A stretch of 64,000 bases of DNA from Blautia obeum ATCC 29174 (GCF_025147765.1 NZ_CP102265.1:2357001-2421000); one strand, 5' to 3'; counted from the stretch's first letter, positions 49,544 through 59,607 are shown. The notes: generated from the sequence alone by a model not told the origin. Program-made: numbers and translations.

Positions 49544-50998
49544 TTATTCGTCTACGCTATAGTTCGGTGCTTCTTTTGTGATATGGATATCATGCGGATG
49601 AGACTCTTTCAGAGAAGCAGCAGAAATCTTAATAAATCGTCCTGTTGTCTTAAGCTTCTCAATTGTTTCTGCGCCACAATATCCCATACCGGAACGAAGG
49701 CCGCCCATCAACTGGAATACAGTGTCTTCCACATGTCCTTTGTATGCAACACGTCCTTCAACACCTTCCGGAACAAGTTTCTTCGCATCCTGCTGGAAGT
49801 AACGGTCTTTGCTTCCATTCTCCATAGCTGCAATGGATCCCATGCCACGGTATACTTTGTATTTACGTCCCTGATACAGTTCGAATGTTCCCGGGCTTTC
49901 ATCACATCCGGCGAAGATGCTTCCCATCATGCAGACATTTGCACCGGCTGCAATGGCCTTGGTAATATCTCCGGAATATTTGATACCACCATCTGCAATA
50001 ATCGGAATTCCGTAGCGGTTTGCTACTTCATAACAATCCATAACAGCAGTGATCTGTGGAACACCAATACCAGCTACAACACGTGTTGTACAGATAGATC
50101 CAGGTCCGATACCAACCTTAACTGCATCAACACCAGCATCGATCAGAGCCTTTGTAGCAGCTCCTGTTGCAACGTTACCTGCGATAACCTGCAGATCCGG
50201 ATATGCGTCTTTAATCTGACGTACTGCACGGAGAATGTTCTCTGAATGTCCATGTGCTGAATCAATAACAATAACATCTACGTTTGCTTTTACAAGTGCT
50301 TCAACACGTGCAAGAACATTTGATGTGATACCTACTGCAGCACCACAGAGAAGACGTCCCTGTGCATCTTTGGCTGCCAGAGGATATTTGATCTGTTTCT
50401 CAATATCTTTGATTGTGATCAGACCTTTTAAATTAAAATCATCATCTACAATGGGTAATTTCTCTTTTCGGGATTTGGCAAGAATCTTCTTTGCCTCTTC
50501 AAGTGTGATTCCTTCTTTGGCTGTAATCAGTCCCTCAGAAGTCATGCATTCTCTGATCTTCTTTGTAAAATCAGTTTCAAACTTCAGGTCACGGTTGGTA
50601 ATGATGCCAACAAGTTTCTTACCTTCTGTAATTGGAACACCAGAGATACGGAATTTTGCCATCAGATTATTGGCATCTTCCAGTGTATGGTCTGCGGATA
50701 AAAAGAATGGATCTGTAATAACACCGTTCTCAGAACGTTTTACCTTATCTACTTCCTCAGCCTGTGCTTCGATGGACATATTTTTATGAATGATTCCAAT
50801 ACCACCCTGTCTCGCCATGGCAATTGCCATTCTGTGCTCAGTAACGGTGTCCATTCCTGCGCTCATCATAGGAATGTTCAGCTTGATTTTTTTCGTTAAG
50901 TGCGTTGTAACATCTACCTGATTCGGAATTACTTTTGAATATGCCGGAACTAACAGAACGTCATCAAATGTAATGCCTTCACCAATGATAGTACCCAT
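49544..50998 (-). CDS. guaB: IMP dehydrogenase
   Basis: A 484-residue enzyme: TIM barrel with two CBS domains (about 95-210), the catalytic Cys loop GIGPGSICTTRVVAGIG near 298-314, the flap, and the GMGSIAAMENGSKDRY region. Makes XMP from IMP with NAD+, the first step to GTP. GGGAGG lies before the ATG. The promoter is at 51043-51071. Adjacent to purO-purH, so the genes for IMP and GMP synthesis are grouped. Confidence 0.97.
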   Translation of the reverse strand: MGTIIGEGITFDDVLLVPAYSKVIPNQVDVTTHLTKKIKLNIPMMSAGMDTVTEHRMAIAMARQGGIGIIHKNMSIEAQAEEVDKVKRSENGVITDPFFLSADHTLEDANNLMAKFRISGVPITEGKKLVGIITNRDLKFETDFTKKIRECMTSEGLITAKEGITLEEAKKILAKSRKEKLPIVDDDFNLKGLITIKDIEKQIKYPLAAKDAQGRLLCGAAVGITSNVLARVEALVKANVDVIVIDSAHGHSENILRAVRQIKDAYPDLQVIAGNVATGAATKALIDAGVDAVKVGIGPGSICTTRVVAGIGVPQITAVMDCYEVANRYGIPIIADGGIKYSGDITKAIAAGANVCMMGSIFAGCDESPGTFELYQGRKYKVYRGMGSIAAMENGSKDRYFQQDAKKLVPEGVEGRVAYKGHVEDTVFQLMGGLRSGMGYCGAETIEKLKTTGRFIKISAASLKESHPHDIHITKEAPNYSVDE

Positions 50999-51042
50999 TG
51001 CATTTCCTCCCTTGTATTTATGTTAGTTTGATTTTGATTCAA

Positions 51043-51071
51043 AGTGTAACAAAAATAACTTACAGTGTCAA
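51043..51071 (-). promoter_or_regulatory. guaB promoter
   Basis: TTGACA (51071-51066), 17-base spacer, TACACT (51048-51043). The -35 box overlaps the stop codon of the DUF6106-type gene, so guaB has its own promoter. Confidence 0.72.
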
Positions 51072-51571
51072 TCCAAAAAAACTTTGCTTGGAGCTGAATT
51101 TTTGATAGCCTGTGCCATCTGTTCATCTGGTTCAATAATAATCTTACAGTTTTCTCCACCGCTTTTTATAATAACGGCAAATCGTCTGTGCTGCTGATTT
51201 CCGGAAGAATAATCCAGTGTTTTCAATCGGCTGTTACCATTGTAATAATCCATTCTGTGTGAATCAAGAGGCGCGACCAAATCTGCCTCACGCAAGTTCA
51301 TGGACATAACTTTTTTCCGTTTGGATTTTGACATGACCATATCAATGTCAAATTCTCCATTTACAAAAAGGTACTCATACTCCAGATCTGTCCGCGGAAT
51401 CACAAAATACGATGCAACACCTAACGCAACTGCAACGAGAAGAAGGATCGGACTGATAAAAAGGCCTGCACCCACTGCCAGGACTGTCAGTACGATCATT
51501 CCATATTTGACTATGGAATCTTTTGCTGTTGGTTCTTTTTTAACCAGTAATTCTGAATAAAGATCGCTCAT
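51068..51571 (-). CDS. DUF6106-type membrane protein
   Basis: A 167-residue protein. Two close membrane helices near 24-62 (YGMIVLTVLAVGAGLFI and LLLVAVALGVASYFVI), then a soluble domain with EYEYLFVNGEFDIDMVM and MSMNLREADLVAPLDSHRM. This matches an unnamed clostridial family near guaB/groEL. Probably a membrane protein with a cytoplasmic PH-like domain. Function unknown. Confidence 0.65.
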   Translation of the reverse strand: MSDLYSELLVKKEPTAKDSIVKYGMIVLTVLAVGAGLFISPILLLVAVALGVASYFVIPRTDLEYEYLFVNGEFDIDMVMSKSKRKKVMSMNLREADLVAPLDSHRMDYYNGNSRLKTLDYSSGNQQHRRFAVIIKSGGENCKIIIEPDEQMAQAIKNSAPSKVFLD

Positions 51572-51615
51572 ATGTACATTCTCCTTAATATATATAATAT
51601 TTATTAAATTTTATC

Positions 51616-51651
51616 ACAAAAAGGGATCAGCGTCTATGACGCCAATCCCTT
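51616..51651 (-). terminator. Terminator of groESL
   Basis: On the minus strand AAGGGAT-TGGCGTC-ATA-GACGCTG-ATCCCTT (one mismatch) followed by TTTTT, 18 bases after the groEL stop. Confidence 0.8.
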
Positions 51652-51669
51652 AATTCGCATAAATTTATT

Positions 51670-53295
51670 TTACATCATGCCGCCCATTCCTGGAGCACCT
51701 GCCGGCATAGCCGGAGCATCTTCTTTGATTGTAGCAACTACAGACTCTGTAGTCAGGAGTGTAGAAGCAACACTTGTCGCATTCTGCAGAGCACTTCTTG
51801 TAACTTTAACCGGATCAAGGATTCCGGCACCTACCATGTCTACATATTTCTCGTTCAGAGCATCAAATCCAACACCTGGCTCGGATTCTCTTACTTTATT
51901 GATAATAACAGAGCCTTCCAGACCAGCGTTTGCAGAAATATGGAACAGCGGAGCTTCCAGAGCTTTGAGGATAACGTTTGCACCTGTCTTTTCATCACCT
52001 TCCAGAGTTGCAACCAGTTCTGCAACCTTCTTGGATGCATGAATATATGCAGATCCGCCACCTGCAATGATTCCTTCTTCTACTGCTGCTCTTGTAGCTG
52101 CAAGAGCATCTTCCAGACGAAGTTTTGCTTCTTTCATTTCAGTTTCAGTTGCAGCACCAACACGGATAACAGCTACGCCGCCAGCCAGTTTTGCAAGTCT
52201 TTCCTGTAATTTTTCTTTATCAAATTCAGATTTTGTCTCTGCAATCTGTTTACGGATCTGAGCAACACGGTCAGCAATTTCTTTCTTATCACCCAGACCA
52301 TCTACGATAACTGTATTCTCTTTTGCAACTTTGACAGATTTTGCACGTCCAAGCTGAGCCATTGTAGTTTCTTTAAGATCAAGTCCAAGTTCTTCGGAAA
52401 TTACCTGTCCACCTGTCAGAATAGCGATATCCTGCAGCATTTCTTTTCTTCTGTCTCCATATCCAGGAGCTTTAACAGCAACTACCTGGAATGTTCCTCT
52501 TAATTTATTTACGATCAGAGTTGTCAGTGCCTCACCTTCTACATCTTCTGCGATAATCAGAAGTTTTGCTCCAGCCTGAACAACCTGCTCCAGTAACGGA
52601 AGAACTTCCTGAATATTGCTGATCTTCTTGTCTGTGATCAGGATATATGGGTCTTCAAGATTTGCTTCCATTTTTTCCATATCTGTAGACATATATGCAG
52701 AAATATATCCACGGTCAAACTGCATACCTTCTACCAGATCAAGTTCTGTATGCATTGTTTTGGATTCTTCTACTGTGATAACACCATCATTGGAAACTTT
52801 TTCCATTGCATCAGCAACCAGCTGACCTACTTCTTCATCACTTGCAGAAATAGATGCAACATTTGCGATCTGTGCTTTGCCACTGATTTTCTGGCTCATT
52901 TCTTTGATAGCCTCTACAGCTGCATCTGTAGCTTTTCTCATACCTTTTCTCAGGATGATCGGGTTTGCACCTGCTGCCAGGTTTTTCATTCCTTCATGAA
53001 CCATTGCCTGTGCCAGAACAGTTGCTGTAGTAGTACCATCACCAGCTACATCATTTGTCTTGGATGCAACTTCTTTGATCAGCTGGGCACCCATGTTTTC
53101 GAATCTGTCTTCCAATTCAATTTCTTTTGCAATAGTAACACCGTCGTTTGTGATAAGCGGAGCACCAAACTGTTTGTCAAGTACAACGTTTCTTCCTTTT
53201 GGTCCGATTGTTACTCTTACTGTATCTGCAAGTTTGTTTACACCAGTTTCAAGTGCAGCTCTTGCTTCTGCACCAAATTTAATTTCTTTTGCCAT
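51670..53295 (-). CDS. groEL: Chaperonin GroEL
   Basis: A 541-residue GroEL with the usual features: NVVLDKQFGAPLITNDGVTI near 35-55, ATP-binding GDGTTTATVLAQAM near 85-98, and the Gly/Met-rich C-terminal end (MPAGAPGMGGMM). It folds proteins in a 14-mer with GroES, encoded just upstream. GGAGG lies before the ATG. Confidence 0.98.
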   Translation of the reverse strand: MAKEIKFGAEARAALETGVNKLADTVRVTIGPKGRNVVLDKQFGAPLITNDGVTIAKEIELEDRFENMGAQLIKEVASKTNDVAGDGTTTATVLAQAMVHEGMKNLAAGANPIILRKGMRKATDAAVEAIKEMSQKISGKAQIANVASISASDEEVGQLVADAMEKVSNDGVITVEESKTMHTELDLVEGMQFDRGYISAYMSTDMEKMEANLEDPYILITDKKISNIQEVLPLLEQVVQAGAKLLIIAEDVEGEALTTLIVNKLRGTFQVVAVKAPGYGDRRKEMLQDIAILTGGQVISEELGLDLKETTMAQLGRAKSVKVAKENTVIVDGLGDKKEIADRVAQIRKQIAETKSEFDKEKLQERLAKLAGGVAVIRVGAATETEMKEAKLRLEDALAATRAAVEEGIIAGGGSAYIHASKKVAELVATLEGDEKTGANVILKALEAPLFHISANAGLEGSVIINKVRESEPGVGFDALNEKYVDMVGAGILDPVKVTRSALQNATSVASTLLTTESVVATIKEDAPAMPAGAPGMGGMM

Positions 53296-53351
53296 GATGA
53301 CTGTCCTCCTGAAATGCTTAATGATCTGTAACGTTTTTTATTCTGTTACGA

Positions 53352-53636
53352 TTATTCAACGATTGCGAGAATATCGCTCTGTTTTACGATGATATATTCT
53401 TCGCCGTCAAGTTTTACTTCAGTTCCTGCATATTTGGAATAAATAACTTTATTACCTGTAGCAACTTCCATCTTAACTTCTTTACCGTCAACAACTCCGC
53501 CAGGACCTACTGCAATAACTTCTGCCTGCTGCGGTTTTTCCTGTGCCTGTCCCGGAAGTACGATACCAGATTTTGTTGTTTCTTCTGCTTCTAACTGTTT
53601 TAATACAACTCTGTCGCCTAAAGGTACTAATTTCAT
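53352..53636 (-). CDS. groES: Co-chaperonin GroES
   Basis: A 94-residue GroES (LVPLGDRVVLKQLEAEETTK, a mobile loop with SGIVLPGQAQEKPQ, and a C-terminal YIIVKQSDILAIVE). The first gene of the groESL operon, 56 bases before groEL. AGGAGG lies upstream of the ATG. Controlled by the CIRCE element at 53675-53701. Confidence 0.97.
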   Translation of the reverse strand: MKLVPLGDRVVLKQLEAEETTKSGIVLPGQAQEKPQQAEVIAVGPGGVVDGKEVKMEVATGNKVIYSKYAGTEVKLDGEEYIIVKQSDILAIVE

Positions 53637-53674
53637 GATCTATTTCCTCCTTTATTGTTGCCTTTTTCGAATTA

Positions 53675-53741
53675 CTAGCACTCATTTCGTTTGAGTGCTA
53701 ATCACTGTCCCTATATTATTTAAAATCATGATTTTCTGCAA
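53675..53741 (-). promoter_or_regulatory. CIRCE operator and groESL promoter
   Basis: On the minus strand TTAGCACTC-N9-GAGTGCTAG (53701-53675), 8 of 9 pairs of the CIRCE consensus, the site for the HrcA repressor. Upstream lies a promoter TTGCAG (53741-53736), 17-base spacer, TAATAT (53718-53713). Confidence 0.93.
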
Positions 53742-53845
53742 CTCTTTTCAAAGCTGTAAATTAGTATTATTTTTTTATTTATCTTTTATTTTCTCTTATT
53801 TTCTCCTGTTTTCTCATTTTCTGATTTTTAAGTATTTTATAAAAG

Positions 53846-53876
53846 AAAAGGCCCTTTCCTTCATAGGAAAAGACCT
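53846..53876 (-). terminator. codY terminator
   Basis: An imperfect hairpin AGGTCTTTTCCT-ATGA-AGGAAAGGGCCT followed by TTTTCTTTT on the minus strand, about 30 bases after the codY stop. Confidence 0.65.
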
Positions 53877-53902
53877 CTCTTTATAAACAGCTTCTGCTGT
53901 CC

Positions 53903-54688
53903 TTATGATTTTTTGCTTCGCTGAGCTTTAATTTCTTCAAGCTCATCAAAAATTACTTCGTTAAGTACTTTGATATAAGTTCCCTTCATACCTGATGAAC
54001 GAGATTCGATTACCCCGGCACTTTCAAATTTGCGAAGTGCATTTACAATAACAGATCTGGTGATTCCTACACGGTCTGCAATCTTGCTTGCAACCAGAAT
54101 ACCCTCTTCTCCATCAAGTTCATCAAATATATGAATGATCGCTTCTAGTTCTGAGAAGGACAGTGTATTGAATGCAGATTTTACAACTTGTTGTTTACGG
54201 TCCTCTTCTGCATTTTCTTCATGAACCGCTCTCATCATTTCCAGACCAACCACTGTTGTGCCATATTCACTGACGATAATGTCTTCAATATCATAAGGCT
54301 TATCGTTACGATACATAAAAACAGTCCCCAGTCTTTCGCCGGCAATATCGATTGGATTGATAATACCCTGACAGTTGCTGTTTACATGTTCAAATCCAAG
54401 TGTCTGAAGATTCACATTTTCCTTTGTAGACAAAACGCCAAGGAAACGCTCATTTAACAGAGAATCTACATGTCCGCCTACGTTATCTTCAATCAGCTCG
54501 GTAATTTCTTCAACGCCCGGACATAAACTAATTCCAAGTACTTTACCCTTTTTGCTCAGTACCAGGATATTGGAACTTAATGTGTCCATCAGCACCTGAC
54601 AGATATCATTAAATACAACTTTACTGGAACTGCTGTTGTGCAAAAGCTTATTGATTTTTCTGGTTTTATCCAACAACTGAACGCTCAT
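53903..54688 (-). CDS. codY: Transcriptional regulator CodY
   Basis: 261 residues from the ATG at 54688 (MSVQLLDKTRKINKLLHNSS), with GGAGG 7 bases upstream; the frame to 54754 is an open extension. N-terminal GAF domain (about 1-155; NILVLSKKGKVLGISLCPGV) that binds branched-chain amino acids, a linker, and a winged HTH (SKIADRVGITRSVIVNALRKFESAGVIE split over about 205-235). Senses isoleucine/valine and GTP. A CodY box lies upstream at 54797-54811. Confidence 0.96.
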   Translation of the reverse strand: MSVQLLDKTRKINKLLHNSSSSKVVFNDICQVLMDTLSSNILVLSKKGKVLGISLCPGVEEITELIEDNVGGHVDSLLNERFLGVLSTKENVNLQTLGFEHVNSNCQGIINPIDIAGERLGTVFMYRNDKPYDIEDIIVSEYGTTVVGLEMMRAVHEENAEEDRKQQVVKSAFNTLSFSELEAIIHIFDELDGEEGILVASKIADRVGITRSVIVNALRKFESAGVIESRSSGMKGTYIKVLNEVIFDELEEIKAQRSKKS

Positions 54689-54736
54689 TACGGCCTCCTT
54701 CTCCTGTTTTTTCGATGTTTTCAATCTTATGGTATA

Positions 54737-54765
54737 ATAGTACACGTTTTGCAACGAAAATACAA
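54737..54765 (-). promoter_or_regulatory. Probable codY promoter
   Basis: TTGTAT (54765-54760), 17-base spacer, TACTAT (54742-54737), about 50 bases before the codY start. Confidence 0.5.
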
Positions 54766-54796
54766 GATATTTTTATATTTTTTTCGATTTTGTCCG

Positions 54797-54811
54797 CATT
54801 TTCAGAAAATT
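54797..54811. promoter_or_regulatory. CodY-binding box
   Basis: CATTTTCAGAAAATT matches the CodY consensus AATTTTCWGAAAATT at 14 of 15 positions. It lies 30-45 bases upstream of the codY -35 box and 8 bases after the topA stop codon; autoregulation of codY is the simplest reading. Confidence 0.75.
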
Positions 54812-54818
54812 TATATAT

Positions 54819-56888
54819 TTAATCTTCTTTAGACTTCTGCTCTACATAACCGCAAGTTGTCTCACTGCAGACAATCTTGTTTCCTTTTTCGACCATATAG
54901 CTTCCACAAACCGGGCATTTTTTTGCTGATGGCTTCTGCCATGACATAAAATCACATTCCGGGTTGTCGATACAACCATAATATTTACGACCCTTCTGGG
55001 TTTTCTTCAACACAACATCCTTTCCACATTTCGGACATGCCACACCGATTTTTTCATAATACGGTTTGGTATTTCTGCATTCCGGAAATCCAGGACATGC
55101 AAGGAATCTTCCATGTGGTCCGTATTTGATGACCATATTGCGTCCACAGACATCACAGATTTCATCTGTAACTTCATCCTGAATTTCAACTTTTTCCAGT
55201 TCTTTCTCAGCAGCATCCACATCTCTCTTAAGATCCGGATAAAAGTTTCTGACAACCGTTTTCCACTGCACAGTACCCTCTTCAACGCAGTCCAAAAGGC
55301 CTTCCATCATTGCAGTAAAACGAACATCTACAATGCTTGGAAATGCCTGTTTCATAATATTATTAACAACTTCTCCAAGTTCCGTCACATAGAGGTTTTT
55401 CTGTTCTTTAGATACATAACGGCGGCTGATGATCGTGGTGATCGTCGGAGCATAAGTACTCGGACGTCCAATTCCCTGTTCTTCCAGTGCCTTTACAAGA
55501 GATGCTTCTGTATAATGTGCCGGTGGCTGTGTGAAATGCTGTTCCGGTTTCAGTTCAGTAAGCTGCAGCTTCATTCCCTTCTCAAGACTCTGACTGAGTA
55601 CATTGCCTTTTTGATTATCTTCTTCCTGCATATACACAGACATAAATCCGTCAAATATGATCTTGGAGGCAGCAACCGTAAAAGTATACTCTCCTGCACT
55701 GATTTTTACTGATGTTGTTTCATATTTTGCTGCAGACATACGGCTTGCTGTAAAGCGTTTCCAGATCAGCTGATACAGACGGAACTGATCTCTGGAAAGA
55801 GATTCTTTGACCATGACTGGCGTTCTGGTAATATCAGTCGGACGGATTGCTTCATGCGCATCCTGAATCTTCTGGTCTTTTTTTACCATCTTTCCACTTG
55901 TAGAAACATAGTTTTCTCCATACTGTTCACCAATATAGGTTCGCGCTGCTTCATCTGCTTCCTGTGAGATTCGAGTGGAATCCGTACGCAGATAACTGAT
56001 CAGACCAACCGTGCCGCTTCCCTTAATATCAATACCTTCATATAACTGCTGGGCAAGACGCATTGTTTTCTGTGTAGAAAAATTCAGTGTTTTGGCTGCC
56101 TCCTGCTGCAAAGTACTGGTTGTAAACGGCAGGGGTGCATTCTTGATACGTTCGCCTTTTTTTACCTCTGTAATTTCATACTCTGCATTTTCCAGTTTTC
56201 CAAGAAGTTCATCCATCTCGGCCTTATTATGGATTGGAAGTTTCTTATCCGTGCCATAGAATTTTGCCTGAAGAGGTTTCTTCTCTCCTTTTACACGAAA
56301 CTCACCTTCAAGACTCCAGTATTCTTCCGGAATAAAAGAATTGATCTCATCTTCTCTGTCACAGATAATACGCAGTGCTACAGACTGTACTCGTCCTGCA
56401 CTCAGGCCTCTTTTCACTTTTACCCAAAGGAGCGGACTGATCGTATATCCTACCATACGGTCAAGCATTCTTCGTGCCTGCTGTGCATCTACCAGGTTCA
56501 TATCCAGATCCCGCGGCTGTTTGATGGAATTCTTTACAGCAGTCTTTGTGATTTCGTTAAAAGAAATTCTGCGCATCTTAGACGGATCTTCTTTTAGCGC
56601 CTGCATCAGGTGCCAGGAGATTGCCTCTCCCTCGCGGTCAGGGTCAGTTGCAAGATATATCTTATCTGCTTTTTTGGCCGCTTTGCGAAGATTTGAAAGC
56701 AATTCTCCCTTTCCTCTGATCGTAATATATTTTGGTTCAAAATCATTCTCTACATCAATACCAAACTGACTCTTCGGGAAGTCACGCACATGTCCGTTTG
56801 ATGCCTGTACATCATAGTTACTCCCAAGAAATTTCTTAATGGTTTTTACTTTTGCAGGTGATTCCACTATCACCAGATATTTCGCCAT
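54819..56888 (-). CDS. topA: DNA topoisomerase I
   Basis: A 689-residue type IA enzyme. N-terminal TOPRIM (IVESPAKVKTIKKFLGSNYD, then TDPDREGEAISWHL near 82-95), the active-site Tyr in ISYLRTDSTRIS near 298, and three C-terminal zinc-ribbon motifs (CDVCGR, CPKCGK, CPVCGS with their second pairs). It relaxes negative supercoils. Between dprA and codY on the same strand. Confidence 0.97.
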   Translation of the reverse strand: MAKYLVIVESPAKVKTIKKFLGSNYDVQASNGHVRDFPKSQFGIDVENDFEPKYITIRGKGELLSNLRKAAKKADKIYLATDPDREGEAISWHLMQALKEDPSKMRRISFNEITKTAVKNSIKQPRDLDMNLVDAQQARRMLDRMVGYTISPLLWVKVKRGLSAGRVQSVALRIICDREDEINSFIPEEYWSLEGEFRVKGEKKPLQAKFYGTDKKLPIHNKAEMDELLGKLENAEYEITEVKKGERIKNAPLPFTTSTLQQEAAKTLNFSTQKTMRLAQQLYEGIDIKGSGTVGLISYLRTDSTRISQEADEAARTYIGEQYGENYVSTSGKMVKKDQKIQDAHEAIRPTDITRTPVMVKESLSRDQFRLYQLIWKRFTASRMSAAKYETTSVKISAGEYTFTVAASKIIFDGFMSVYMQEEDNQKGNVLSQSLEKGMKLQLTELKPEQHFTQPPAHYTEASLVKALEEQGIGRPSTYAPTITTIISRRYVSKEQKNLYVTELGEVVNNIMKQAFPSIVDVRFTAMMEGLLDCVEEGTVQWKTVVRNFYPDLKRDVDAAEKELEKVEIQDEVTDEICDVCGRNMVIKYGPHGRFLACPGFPECRNTKPYYEKIGVACPKCGKDVVLKKTQKGRKYYGCIDNPECDFMSWQKPSAKKCPVCGSYMVEKGNKIVCSETTCGYVEQKSKED

Positions 56889-56968
56889 GCTATCTCTCCT
56901 ACTTCTCCGTTACTGTTCACTCCGTTACAGCAACACTTCTTAAACTTCCCGGGAGGCTGATCCGTGTC

Positions 56969-57877
56969 TTATGTTGTCTTTACATAATAATGCCTGCCTA
57001 TTTCCCGGGCTAACCCCGATATTTTCAACTCCAACAAAAGACCGCCGACTTTTTCCGGCGAAAGTCCTGTCTTCTGGATCAAAAATTCCACAGATTTTGG
57101 TTGCAAATCGAGACAACTATACACCAATTTTAAATCAGTTGCAAGTCCTAACTCATTTTTTGTCTTTACTTTAACAATTTTTTCACAATCTATTCCGAGT
57201 TCCCGAAGCAGTATTTCCGGTGTATATGCGATACCTGCCCCGTCATAGATCAATTTATTACACCCCATACTGAGTTCCTCTGTTACCGGTCCCGGTATGG
57301 CAAAAACACTTTTTCCCTGATCAAGTGCCCACTGTGCAGTGATCAATGAACCACTTTTTTCTCTTGCTTCAACAATCACAACAAGATCCGCCAGTCCGCT
57401 GATAATTCTGTTTCTTGCCGGAAAAAAATAATTTCTTGCCCGCGTCCCCGTCGGCTGTTCACTGAGTATACCACATTTTTCTCGCAGAATTCGCTGATAA
57501 AGTGCTCTGTTACCCGAAGGATAACAGATATCAACGCCATTTCCAAGTACCGCCCATGTGCCTCCTTCTCCTTCCAGTGCACCTCTGTGTGCCTCAGTAT
57601 CAATCCCATATGCCATCCCACTTAATATTTGCACTCCTTCTTCACTGAGTCTCCTGGCATAACGAAACGCCTGCATACGCCCGTATGGACTGGCTGCCCT
57701 GGCTCCGACGATTGCAACTGCCGGTCGTCGTGGATCCGGTAATGTTCCCCTGACATATAAAATCTCCGGCATTCCCTCATAATGCAGAAGTTTCTGCGGA
57801 TATTCCGGACTTTCTTTCGAAATCTCACGCACAAACATTTCCGTGTCACTTTTTCTGATGTTAAGAGTTCCTTCCAT
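56969..57877 (-). CDS. dprA: DNA-processing protein DprA
   Basis: About 302 residues from the ATG at 57877 (GAGGAG upstream, slightly far; a GTG four codons earlier is possible). Rossmann-like domain with VAIVGARAASPYGRM near 53-67, SGMAYGIDTEAHRGAL near 87-102 and LVVIVEAREKSGSLITA near 160; a winged-helix-like C-terminal domain (FLIQKTGLSPEKVGGLLLEL). Loads RecA onto incoming single-stranded DNA. Next to a comM-like gene, as in many genomes. Confidence 0.94.
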   Translation of the reverse strand: MEGTLNIRKSDTEMFVREISKESPEYPQKLLHYEGMPEILYVRGTLPDPRRPAVAIVGARAASPYGRMQAFRYARRLSEEGVQILSGMAYGIDTEAHRGALEGEGGTWAVLGNGVDICYPSGNRALYQRILREKCGILSEQPTGTRARNYFFPARNRIISGLADLVVIVEAREKSGSLITAQWALDQGKSVFAIPGPVTEELSMGCNKLIYDGAGIAYTPEILLRELGIDCEKIVKVKTKNELGLATDLKLVYSCLDLQPKSVEFLIQKTGLSPEKVGGLLLELKISGLAREIGRHYYVKTT

Positions 57878-57913
57878 ATAAATTATCACTCCTCTTCAGA
57901 TTTTATACCCTGA

Positions 57914-59434
57914 TTAATTCCAGTATTTTTTGTCAAATGCCCGATAGGATAACGCTTCTGCTATGTGATGTCTGTGAATACTTTCTGTCGCTTCCATATC
58001 TGCAATTGTCCGTGCCACCTTTAGAATCCTGTGATAGGCACGGGCACTGAACGGCATATTCTGAAATGCCATCTTCAAAAGCTGCCGGGCGTCTTTTTCC
58101 ATCTTGCAATATTTCTCAATCTGAGCACCACTTAATTCTCCGTTAAACTGAATTCCTTCTATTTTATATCGTTCTCTCTGAATATCCTGTGCGCAGATAA
58201 CCCGCTCTCTGATCGTTTGTGTACTCTCCCCTTTTCGTCCACTGCTCAGTCCTTCAAAATCTACCGGGGACACTTCAGCACAAAGATCCAGTCTGTCCAG
58301 AAGCGGCTGACTTATTCTTCCCAGATACTGCATTACCTGTGCCGGTGTACACCGACATCTGTTCATATCCGGATAATGACCACAGGGACATGGGTTCATT
58401 GCCGCACACAACATAAAATCTGCCGGAAAATCATACGTCCCATATACTCTGGAGATACGTATCACCTTGTCCTCCAGTGGCTGTCTGAGAATCTCCAGGC
58501 TTCTTCTGGAAAACTCTGGCATCTCATCCAGAAACAATACACCTCTGTGTGCCAGTGTGATCTCCCCTGGTCTGGGATTTCGGCCACCACCAGCCAGAGC
58601 CTGTGCTGAACATGTATGATGCGGACTGCGAAAAGGTCTTTCTTTGATCAGAGGATCTCCTCTCGAGAGCAATCCGGCAATACTGTAGATTTTTGTCAAT
58701 TCCAGCCCTTCATCAAATGTAAGTGCCGGCATAATTCCCGGAATTCTTCTCGCAACCATCGTTTTTCCTGCCCCCGGAGGCCCGATCATAAGCAGATTGT
58801 GAAAACCGCTGACTGCAATCTCCACGGCTCGTTTCAGACTTTCCTGTCCTCGAATATCACTGAAATCCAGTTTTTCTTTACCCGGAGATTCTATTGTTTT
58901 TCCCACTTCTTTTCTATAAGAATCCGGACTTTGCACATAGCGTATCATTTCCTGCAGATTGCGAACTCCAATCACCTTCATATCCGGTATCAGTGTCGCT
59001 TCCCGGAGATTCTCATATGGAACAACACAAAACCGGCACTTTTCCTCCCTCGCCCTGATGATTATAGGCAAAATCCCTGATATTGCATGAATTTCTCCAT
59101 TAAGGCTTATTTCTCCGGCCATCATCACCCGATCCAGCTGTTCCGATTTCAGAATATCTGACGCCGCCAAAACAGCTGCTGCTAACGGAAGATCAAATCC
59201 AGCTCCTTCTTTCTTGATATCAGCCGGAGCAAAATTCACGGTAATTCTCTTCGGTGGAAGTGCAATACCGTTATTCTTCAATGCCGTTCTGACACGATCC
59301 TGTGCTTCCTTTACCTGTGCCGAAGGAAATCCAACCATCGTAAATGTCGGCAGACCATCACTGACGTCTGCCTCCACCTGGATTGGATGAACATCCATGC
59401 CTAAAATCGCTGCTGATAGTACACTTGCAAACAT
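57914..59434 (-). CDS. comM: YifB/ComM-family Mg-chelatase-like AAA+ ATPase
   Basis: About 506 residues from the ATG at 59434 (CAGGAGG upstream; the track to 59455 is an extension). N-terminal Lon-protease-like (ChlI) domain (1-190; GLPTFTMVGFPSAQVKEAQDR), AAA+ module with Walker A GPPGAGKTMVARRIPG near 214-229, Walker B LFLDEMPEF near 295-303, and a Cys-rich CPCGHYPD motif near 350-357. In competent bacteria this family is a branch-migration helicase. Directly upstream of dprA. Confidence 0.93.
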   Translation of the reverse strand: MFASVLSAAILGMDVHPIQVEADVSDGLPTFTMVGFPSAQVKEAQDRVRTALKNNGIALPPKRITVNFAPADIKKEGAGFDLPLAAAVLAASDILKSEQLDRVMMAGEISLNGEIHAISGILPIIIRAREEKCRFCVVPYENLREATLIPDMKVIGVRNLQEMIRYVQSPDSYRKEVGKTIESPGKEKLDFSDIRGQESLKRAVEIAVSGFHNLLMIGPPGAGKTMVARRIPGIMPALTFDEGLELTKIYSIAGLLSRGDPLIKERPFRSPHHTCSAQALAGGGRNPRPGEITLAHRGVLFLDEMPEFSRRSLEILRQPLEDKVIRISRVYGTYDFPADFMLCAAMNPCPCGHYPDMNRCRCTPAQVMQYLGRISQPLLDRLDLCAEVSPVDFEGLSSGRKGESTQTIRERVICAQDIQRERYKIEGIQFNGELSGAQIEKYCKMEKDARQLLKMAFQNMPFSARAYHRILKVARTIADMEATESIHRHHIAEALSYRAFDKKYWN

Positions 59435-59607
59435 AACAACCTCCTGTATGCACATGCACCTCGATCTGCACTGCTATATTTTTTAATTTATAATTGTATT
59501 ATGGGAATAAAAAAAGAAATGATTTTTATTATAGTCCATTTTGCTCCGTATTGCAATAGCACATTTCGGACTGTTTTATAATTACAGAAAATGAAGGAGG
59601 TATAAGA

